DNA from: Glaciecola sp. UBA1851
GTDB lineage: Bacteria > Pseudomonadota > Gammaproteobacteria > Enterobacterales > Alteromonadaceae
Length of the DNA stretch: 12,335 nucleotides
NCBI GenBank assembly: GCA_002338515.1
Contig: DDIL01000110.1
Coordinates: 1-12,335 of the forward strand
Direction: 5' to 3'
The translations under genes were made by a program, and so were the position numbers. The notes beneath the pieces are model-generated. The model made no database searches. It saw only the letters and a list, made by a program, of their open reading frames with translations, and was not told where the DNA came from. Within the stretch, counting starts at the first letter, position 1. Each line of letters begins with the position of its first letter. Shown here piece by piece: positions 7,681 to 12,335 of this stretch.

Positions 7681-9129
7681 ATGAAAATTGTATCTAAGTT
7701 AATCGATAGCACAGTTTACACCGCAGTATTTGCGTTAAATACGCCTGCATTTGATCACAGCGGTATTAGCCACTTAGCTGAACATATGGTGTTTCGCGGT
7801 TCTGATAAATACCCCGCTTCGCATGAATTATTTATCATTAACACTTTATTGCCTGCCTCAGTCAACGCTTCAACACAAAATGGCATGACGTTTTATTTTC
7901 TAGAGTGCAAACACAAAGCACTATTTTTACTGTTGCTCGATTATCTATATTCAGGTTTAGTTCAAACTGAATATCTAGAATCAGAGTTTGAACTGGAACG
8001 AGACGGGGTTATACTTAGAGAGTTGTGCATGTACGAAAGGCACGAGGAGTATTCACTTTCTGCAGCCGCTTTGCGAGGTGACACCAGTTCTATAAACGTC
8101 AATCACTATGGTGGTTTTAGCGATACAATCGGTGAAAACTCGATAGACGATCTTATCCGCTATAAGCGCACTTATTACCAACGAAATGCAATTACACTAT
8201 TTCTGAGTGGGCCAGAGCAAATAACATTACCCCCAGAATTACTGGCCATTAGCGCATCTAAGAACGAACCGACTAACAAAAGCGATGATAAAATTACCGA
8301 ACCTACAGTGGACGACATAAAGCCAATATTAAAAGAACAAAGTAACTTGGTTACAAGTGAGAGCGAAGTCACAAATGGAGATAAACCACGTAATGTAATC
8401 ACATGGCGATTTCATGCTGCATATATGCAAGGTTGCAAAGCATATAGAGGGACGTTGTTAGCTACATTAAATGATTCTGAAAGCGTGATAATTGAAGATG
8501 ACATAAATTGTTCAGGTCTTTTTGCATTTAGGGTCATAACTGATAGATCTCAGCAACTCATCCCCCTTATTCAAGATTGCTTTAAACATTTTGAGATTAA
8601 AGCGACAACATTTGACTTGGTAGATACGAAGCATCATAACAAAGAAGTAAAAAGTTGCATACAACACTATGTCGAACAACACGCTTGTTTACCGCCAGCT
8701 GCGCCTTTCTCATATTATTTAACGTCACATCATCATAGCTACCTGCACGCTATCGAGCCACGGCTAGCTGAAGAAACACATTTACAGGCAAAACAAGCGC
8801 GATCATCTATCGCTGAGCTAGCTAGTCAGTATATTTCATTAAACCATGCGCCAGACCTGCCTCGGCTTTTTCACAAGTTAATGGAAAATCAAAATGTTGG
8901 CAAATTCAGTATTTTTGACAAAGTGAATTGGGTACTGGATGTGTCTGACATAGATTGCGGCACTTTAGAATCTTTAATTATTTCACCTAAGTTTTGGTCT
9001 CCTCGGCTAAACGGCGACTGTTATGCAATGGGTTTAGGGTGTAAGGATGGTCGTTTTTTTGTCTATGGCGCAGAGGATGTCAAAACATCAATACGAGAAC
9101 AGATGCTCATGGAAACACTACTACACTAA
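7681..9129 (+). CDS. M16 zinc metallopeptidase in pqqF position (short form)
   Basis: A 482-residue M16 (insulinase/pitrilysin) protein with the inverted zinc motif HLAEH (His31, catalytic Glu34, His35) and the likely third ligand Glu114 in GVILREL. The stretch GISHLAEHMVFRGSDKYP, and NHYGGFSDTI with YYQRNAITLFLSG, look more like the presequence-peptidase (PreP) branch than Klebsiella PqqF. That branch usually runs to about 900-1000 residues, and PqqF to about 760-800, so this is roughly half size. The C-terminal part (from about residue 240) is divergent. In the pqqF position it is the obvious candidate for cutting cross-linked PqqA. The start is doubtful: ATG 7681 has no ribosome binding site, only 30 residues precede the zinc motif, and a better placed ATG at 7659 is out of frame. 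A frameshift or truncated 5' end is possible. Confidence 0.75.
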   Translation: MKIVSKLIDSTVYTAVFALNTPAFDHSGISHLAEHMVFRGSDKYPASHELFIINTLLPASVNASTQNGMTFYFLECKHKALFLLLLDYLYSGLVQTEYLESEFELERDGVILRELCMYERHEEYSLSAAALRGDTSSINVNHYGGFSDTIGENSIDDLIRYKRTYYQRNAITLFLSGPEQITLPPELLAISASKNEPTNKSDDKITEPTVDDIKPILKEQSNLVTSESEVTNGDKPRNVITWRFHAAYMQGCKAYRGTLLATLNDSESVIIEDDINCSGLFAFRVITDRSQQLIPLIQDCFKHFEIKATTFDLVDTKHHNKEVKSCIQHYVEQHACLPPAAPFSYYLTSHHHSYLHAIEPRLAEETHLQAKQARSSIAELASQYISLNHAPDLPRLFHKLMENQNVGKFSIFDKVNWVLDVSDIDCGTLESLIISPKFWSPRLNGDCYAMGLGCKDGRFFVYGAEDVKTSIREQMLMETLLH

Positions 9130-9148
9130 TAACGTTTTCAGAAGTATT

Positions 9149-9772
9149 TTACCCCCAATTAAACGTCCATTCGTTCGACAAACCTTTAATGTCTATATTC
9201 GGCACCTCAGTTTGCTTGTTTTCCCGCAACTCATTCCAAAGTACCCATACTTTCTCAACACTAAACTCACTTTGAACGCGCTCTACAAGAGTAAATTCAT
9301 TACCAGCCTTAACTTTACCCGGCTCAAGCACGCGGTAATACCAACCACTACGATTAAAGGCAATTAATAATGCTTGCATGTGTGCATTACCAATATGGTG
9401 ATTAAGCTTCCAGCAAGGCATACGAGGTTGGCTAACTTGCAGCAACGCAGTGCCTACTCGATAAATATCACCAATATAAACATCTTCGTCTTGCATACCT
9501 TGCGATGAAAAGTTTTCTCCAATACAAGGCTGTTTAAACTTTTCAGCTAAATGTGGCAGCGCTTCCGCTAACATCTTATAATTTTCTATTGGATATTGAT
9601 AAACCGCTTTCTCGAATCCGCCGTGTACACGTTTATCTGATTGAAAATCTCCATGCAGGCCGGTTTCATTTAGTTCCACTTCATCTGTGGTTTCTACTTT
9701 TAATATACCGGTAGGAGTATTTGCTTTTCCAAGGACAGAAGGGGTCGCAGTTAATATAGATTGTAAGCGCAA
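9149..9772 (-). CDS. MOSC domain protein, YiiM family
   Basis: A 207-residue protein resembling E. coli YiiM (224 residues). It has GLHGD (38-42), KRVHGG (47-52), IGENFS (84-89), VYIGDIYR (98-105) and QVSQPRMPCWKLN (112-124), where Cys120 is the conserved molybdenum-cofactor cysteine. The tail KGLSNEWT corresponds to the GLSKSW of the C-terminal helical (3-alpha) part of YiiM, and the protein ends shortly after. YiiM takes part in Moco-dependent reduction of N-hydroxylated bases such as 6-hydroxylaminopurine; the same role is likely but not shown. The start is TTG, supported by AGGA 9 nt upstream; no ATG lies in frame nearby. It converges on the M16 gene with a 19-nt gap. Confidence 0.88.
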   Translation of the reverse strand: MRLQSILTATPSVLGKANTPTGILKVETTDEVELNETGLHGDFQSDKRVHGGFEKAVYQYPIENYKMLAEALPHLAEKFKQPCIGENFSSQGMQDEDVYIGDIYRVGTALLQVSQPRMPCWKLNHHIGNAHMQALLIAFNRSGWYYRVLEPGKVKAGNEFTLVERVQSEFSVEKVWVLWNELRENKQTEVPNIDIKGLSNEWTFNWG

Positions 9773-9781
9773 AAGAAATAA

Positions 9782-9785
9782 TCCT
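9782..9785 (-). promoter_or_regulatory. Ribosome binding site for MOSC gene TTG start
   Basis: On the minus strand AGGA precedes the TTG at 9772-9770 with a 9-nt spacer. This decides the start, because no ATG lies in frame nearby upstream. Confidence 0.45.
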
Positions 9786-9971
9786 AATAGTGTTGATTCA
9801 ACGCATGTTAAAAATAGACATATGTATATAAAAATAACAAAATTTATATATATTGTTAACTTATTCCTCTTGTTTTCATAAAATAATACTCACACATTGC
9901 TCTATGTTCATAGTTTATAAGACTTTTGTATAGCTTAGTTATATTTGTTTTGTATTATTTCCACGAAAAAA

Positions 9972-9985
9972 TTAATCTATATCAA
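9972..9985 (+). promoter_or_regulatory. FNR/Anr/Dnr-type binding site
   Basis: TTAAT-CTAT-ATCAA matches the FNR consensus TTGAT-N4-ATCAA at 9 of 10 positions. Its centre (between 9978 and 9979) is 41.5 bp upstream of the start site predicted from the -10 at 10008-10013, the spacing of class II FNR-activated promoters. It faces the cytochrome gene. Confidence 0.5.
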
Positions 9986-10007
9986 GGTTTAGTTCGGTAC
10001 TTCTTTA

Positions 10008-10013
10008 TATACT
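10008..10013 (+). promoter_or_regulatory. -10 element of the predicted cytochrome promoter
   Basis: TATACT matches the -10 consensus at 5 of 6 positions, with a predicted start near 10020. There is no good -35, as expected when an FNR-family activator overlaps it. The leader would be about 197 nt long. Confidence 0.45.
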
Positions 10014-10216
10014 CTCTTTATTGACGATATGATGCGTTTTTGAATATTCAGTCTTATTTAAGTTTAACTTGCTTTACGCTAATTAGCGCATAAAACAATA
10101 TCGCTGAATAATAGATTAAAGAGATTGTGTGACACCTCTTTTTGACATGACCTAGCGAATCAGAAATACGAAACCAGTGACCAATAACTTGGCGTCTACT
10201 TTTAAAGGAACAACAT

Positions 10217-10663
10217 ATGAAATCCCTAGTCATCTTAGCTATTCTACTTACTTGCTTTTCTTTGCAAGCTAAAGATAAACATATCAACAAAAATATGAAT
10301 GAAGTGACCAACGCTCGAACAGTTATTACAGTCACAGAAACTGAGAGAGCATTTATTCTTGAGCGCATGCGCAGAATGCTAGAAACGCTAACTTCAGTTC
10401 AACAAGCACTTATTGTAGATTCACCAGAAAATGCGGATAACTTGGTACGTAACCTAATTGCATTTACTACTGAAAATTACCCTGAAGGCTGGTATGAAAA
10501 AATGCCAAAACATTTCCAAGCGATGGAAGATCGATTGAATGAACGCTGGAGAGTACTAGGCGAAAACAATACCAATGACACAAAACTTATTATGAAAAAT
10601 ACGGTGCAAGTTATGGCAACTTGTAACGCATGCCATCGCTCTTTTCAAATTGGTTTAGAGTAA
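10217..10663 (+). CDS. Periplasmic cytochrome c'/c-556-like protein
   Basis: A 148-residue protein with a signal peptide (MKSLVILAILLTCFSLQA, likely cleavage after residue 18) and a single heme site, CNACH (Cys136, Cys139, His140), very near the C-terminus. A C-terminal CxxCH after an all-helical chain of about 130 residues is the layout of the four-helix cytochrome c' and c-556 fold. In c' proteins the heme is often five-coordinate and binds NO; in c-556 a methionine near the N-terminus is the sixth ligand, and Met51 and Met54 are candidates here. The ATG has AAGGA 8 nt upstream. It appears to be a single-gene unit with an FNR-type promoter upstream and a terminator downstream. The subtype is uncertain. 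Confidence 0.75.
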   Translation: MKSLVILAILLTCFSLQAKDKHINKNMNEVTNARTVITVTETERAFILERMRRMLETLTSVQQALIVDSPENADNLVRNLIAFTTENYPEGWYEKMPKHFQAMEDRLNERWRVLGENNTNDTKLIMKNTVQVMATCNACHRSFQIGLE

Positions 10664-10778
10664 TCAAGTGCGTACCGAAGGTCTATAAGTAAAATAATCT
10701 GATGTTCTTCTCGGATATGAAGCGGTATTAAGCAGTTCAATTAGCGCGAATAACTACCGTTGCAAAAGTTCTTTCTAC

Positions 10779-10807
10779 AAGCACGAAATTTATACTTCGT
10801 GCTTTTT
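10779..10807 (+). terminator. Intrinsic terminator downstream of the cytochrome gene
   Basis: A perfect 9-bp stem, AAGCACGAA (10779-10787) and TTCGTGCTT (10796-10804), with an 8-nt loop and a T run to 10807. It lies 115 nt after the cytochrome stop, so the transcript has a long 3' untranslated part or the terminator serves another short transcript. Confidence 0.75.
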
Positions 10808-11025
10808 ATATATTTATTTTATTTGACTCTTTCGTTACACAATACTCTTTCATCACATGTAAAAATACATCAGTAGATACGCATCACCTAAATGGCTGTT
10901 CTAAATAATGGATGATTGCGGAAGTATCATATAGCCAAGTGACTAGCCTTCGGCTTCTTTTATTAGGCAGTGGGCTTGTATTGTGTGGCGAATTTTAATA
11001 AATAATGAATAAGCAAAAATCAGAA

Positions 11026-11046
11026 TAACGCAACCCAAAAGCGTTA
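11026..11046 (-). terminator. Possible terminator for the DsbA-like gene
   Basis: The inverted repeat TAACGC / GCGTTA with a 9-nt loop lies 45 nt beyond the stop of the minus-strand DsbA gene. On that strand it is followed by TTCTGATTTTT. The stem is only 6 bp and the T run is interrupted, so this is weak. Confidence 0.3.
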
Positions 11047-11090
11047 CGTATTAAGCACCATTACTATTCATAAAAACCCAATTGCCCATT

Positions 11091-11768
11091 TTATTTTTTA
11101 GAAAGCCATTCAATTAAGTTCAACACATCGTCTGGGGTCGAGTTGGCACCAAACATAACTTTATATTTACCATTTACCACCAATGTAGGCACGCTTGTTA
11201 GGTCTGTCCTGTAAGTGGAAAATTTTTGCGCATGGTTTTCTATTAACTTTGAGACCGTAGCATCGGCTATAGCGGCCTTAAATTCCTGCTCTTCAATGCC
11301 GTTAGTTGCCATTAAAGTAATGAGTTGTTCGGGTGTATCTAACGCTTTTCTTTGAACATGAAGATGATTAAATATTGCTTGGTTTATTTGCTCTTCTTTA
11401 CCTATTTGCCTTGCCAATATCATCGCCATACTTACTTGTTGCTGAATTTCTCTATTCGTTACGCCCAAAAAATCAACATGAACTTTATCTACTGGGATGC
11501 GCTCACCAAATCGTTTTTTTATTTCAGCAACAAAGGGCTCTAAACTATAACAATGGGGACAATAGAAAGAGAAGAACTCTTTGATTTCAGGATTTTCTGT
11601 CGCTTCTTGATCTAACACAACATAATGCGTACCTTCTTCCCAAGGAACTGCTACCACAGCCTGCTGTTGTGATGTATCTTGCTCAAATCCTTTAGTATCC
11701 TTTTGCTCTGGCGCTTCAGAGCAAGCGAAAACAGTAGCCAGTAACATAATTAGAAGGATGTTTTTCAT
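11091..11768 (-). CDS. DsbA-family thiol:disulfide oxidoreductase, probable lipoprotein
   Basis: A 225-residue periplasmic thioredoxin-fold oxidase. The active site is FYCPHCY, with Cys70 and Cys73 (CPHC as in DsbA), preceded by EIKEFFSF. The cis-proline loop is SVPTLVVNGKY (Pro194). The length and the inserted helical region fit DsbA, which oxidises cysteine pairs in exported proteins. The N-terminus MKNILLIMLLATVFAC ends in a lipobox-like VFAC (Cys16), followed by a polar linker of about 25 residues rich in Gln, Glu, Asp and Ser. This suggests a lipid-anchored protein; a type I cleavage after Ala15 is the alternative. ATG 11768 has AAAGGG upstream. It stands alone on the minus strand. Confidence 0.88.
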   Translation of the reverse strand: MKNILLIMLLATVFACSEAPEQKDTKGFEQDTSQQQAVVAVPWEEGTHYVVLDQEATENPEIKEFFSFYCPHCYSLEPFVAEIKKRFGERIPVDKVHVDFLGVTNREIQQQVSMAMILARQIGKEEQINQAIFNHLHVQRKALDTPEQLITLMATNGIEEQEFKAAIADATVSKLIENHAQKFSTYRTDLTSVPTLVVNGKYKVMFGANSTPDDVLNLIEWLSKK

Positions 11769-12120
11769 GAATAACCCTTTGTTAAAGTACAGCGTTTTTT
11801 AGTTTGCTGATATAAAAAATCTTGGTTAGTGATAGTAACAAGTATGTGCACAAAGGTTAATTTTTATCTTACGTCTTGTACATAAGGGCTTGAGGTTGCA
11901 ATAGTAGTCAAGCTTAATGCGTGTCACATTAACGGAATCACAGTTTATCCGGCTTAATTAAACTTTTGATAATTGTAGTACAGAACCCTATTCTTTATTA
12001 ACCTGAACTCTGGATAATAAAAAAAGGACCGGTAAATAAACCCGATCCTTTTTCTGACTCAAACCACTCATTACCATGTTTTACTAATTTCTAAAGCAAA
12101 TCCAATAAGCGCAGTGGAAT
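11769..12120. other. Intergenic region between the pntB end and the DsbA-like gene
   Basis: About 350 bases without a gene. It must carry the promoter of the DsbA-like gene on the minus strand, but I see no clear -35/-10 pair. It also holds the hairpin terminator at 12019-12053. Confidence 0.5.
12019..12053 (-). terminator. Intrinsic terminator downstream of pntB
   Basis: AAAAAGGA-C-CGG (12021-12032) pairs with CCG-A-TCCTTTTT (12042-12053), with one C/A mismatch and a 9-nt loop. On the minus strand the stem is followed by seven T (12025-12019), which suits the end of pntB. The A/T flanks are symmetric, so it could act in both directions. Confidence 0.7.
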
Positions 12121-12335
12121 CTAGCTTTCTAATTTAACCAACAACTTATCAATACTTGCTTTGGCATCACCGTAAAACATGCGCGTATTTTCTTTATAAA
12201 ATAAAGGGTTCTCTATACCAGAATACCCTGTGCCTTGCCCGCGTTTAGACACAAACACTTGCTTTGCTTTCCAAACTTCAAGTACCGGCATGCCTGCAAT
12301 GGGTGAATTTGGATCTTCTTGAGCAGCAGGGTTAA
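12121..12335 (-). CDS. pntB: NAD(P) transhydrogenase subunit beta PntB (C-terminal fragment)
   Basis: The last 70 residues before a TAG stop (12123-12121 on the minus strand); the gene enters from the right edge. The stretch NPAAQEDPNSPIAGMP, then LEVWKAKQ, GTGYSGIENPLF and YKENTRMFYGDAKAS, corresponds to the end of the NADP(H)-binding domain III of PntB. PntB with PntA forms the membrane proton-translocating transhydrogenase that makes NADPH from NADH and NADP+. In E. coli PntB the equivalent of VFVSKRGQG reads as a KRSM motif, so this segment is slightly divergent. A terminator lies about 70 nt downstream. Confidence 0.9.
   Translation of the reverse strand, partial: NPAAQEDPNSPIAGMPVLEVWKAKQVFVSKRGQGTGYSGIENPLFYKENTRMFYGDAKASIDKLLVKLES

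Larger units (their letters stand above)
9773..10216. other. Divergent intergenic region, AT-rich
   Basis: About 440 bases between the MOSC gene (leftward) and the cytochrome gene (rightward). The left part is very AT-rich and must carry the MOSC promoter. A weak minus-strand candidate is TTAACA (9859-9854) with TATTTT (9836-9831) at 17 nt spacing. The right part holds the FNR-type box, a -10 and a perfect 12-bp palindrome CGCTAATTAGCG (10077-10088) in the predicted leader. No convincing gene is visible. Confidence 0.5.
10664..11090. other. Intergenic region downstream of the cytochrome gene
   Basis: About 430 bases without a convincing gene. It holds the strong plus-strand terminator at 10779-10807, a weak AGCC-TTC-GGCT hairpin at 10945-10955, and an inverted repeat TAACGC/GCGTTA at 11026-11046 that may end the dsbA-like transcript. 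Nothing else is recognisable. Confidence 0.5.

Noticed and set aside
9047..9367. A plus-strand open frame of 106 codons
   Set aside because: It overlaps the ends of the M16 and MOSC genes in other frames, has no recognisable domain, and both overlapping genes are well supported.
9687..9881. A plus-strand open frame of 64 codons reading out of the MOSC gene start
   Set aside because: Antisense to MOSC in its first part and low-complexity AT-rich sequence after; no support.
10142..10170. TTGACA at 10142-10147 as a promoter for the cytochrome gene
   Set aside because: The -35 match is perfect, but no acceptable -10 lies 16-18 nt downstream.
10054..10368. A minus-strand open frame of 104 codons opposite the cytochrome start
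   Set aside because: It lies antisense to the cytochrome signal peptide and leader. The composition looks non-coding and no motif is visible.
10945..10955. AGCC-TTC-GGCT hairpin as a terminator
   Set aside because: Only a 4-bp stem with a 3-nt loop and an interrupted T run; no gene ends near it on the plus strand after the stronger terminator.

Overview
The window looks like a chromosomal segment from an AT-rich marine-type gammaproteobacterium. An Alteromonadales relative is my best guess, from the PqqC, PepA, YiiM and PntB-like sequences, but I could not run a search. The dominant content is a pyrroloquinoline quinone (PQQ) biosynthesis locus joined to an ABC transport operon of the kind found beside PQQ-dependent alcohol dehydrogenases.

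Layout. Positions 1-2762 (+): the 3' end of a PQQ-alcohol-dehydrogenase-associated ABC substrate-binding protein, a YVTN-type beta-propeller protein, an ABC ATPase with an LNGGH signature, and an ABC-2 permease. These are packed with 1-nt gaps or overlaps. 2776-4275 (+): a full M17 leucyl aminopeptidase (PepA-like) starting at TTG, an unusual neighbour for pqq genes. 4367-7657 (+): pqqA (23 codons), an intergenic hairpin terminator, then pqqB, pqqC, pqqD and pqqE, with overlaps at C/D and D/E. 7681-9129 (+): a short M16 zinc peptidase in the pqqF position, with an unclear start. 9149-9772 (-): a YiiM-like MOSC protein that converges on the peptidase. 10217-10663 (+): a c'-type cytochrome behind a predicted FNR/Dnr-type promoter. 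11091-11768 (-): a DsbA-like CPHC oxidoreductase, probably a lipoprotein. 12121-12335 (-): the C-terminal end of PntB.

How the genes work together. PqqA is the ribosomal precursor peptide. PqqD presents it to the radical-SAM enzyme PqqE, which links Glu15 to Tyr19. Peptidases free the linked amino acids; the M16 protein, and possibly the M17 aminopeptidase, are the candidates here. PqqB hydroxylates the intermediate and PqqC performs the final ring closure and oxidation. The upstream ABC and beta-propeller genes belong to the periplasmic PQQ-dependent alcohol oxidation system; the dehydrogenase itself would lie to the left of the window. The region right of 9149 is an unrelated mix of redox and housekeeping genes.

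The points most worth a second look are the M17 peptidase in the PQQ locus, the compact pqqF-like gene with a possible frameshift at its 5' end, the pqqA/pqqB terminator, and the FNR-type box placed exactly at -41.5 from a predicted start site upstream of the cytochrome. I see no mobile element, CRISPR array, tRNA or rRNA.
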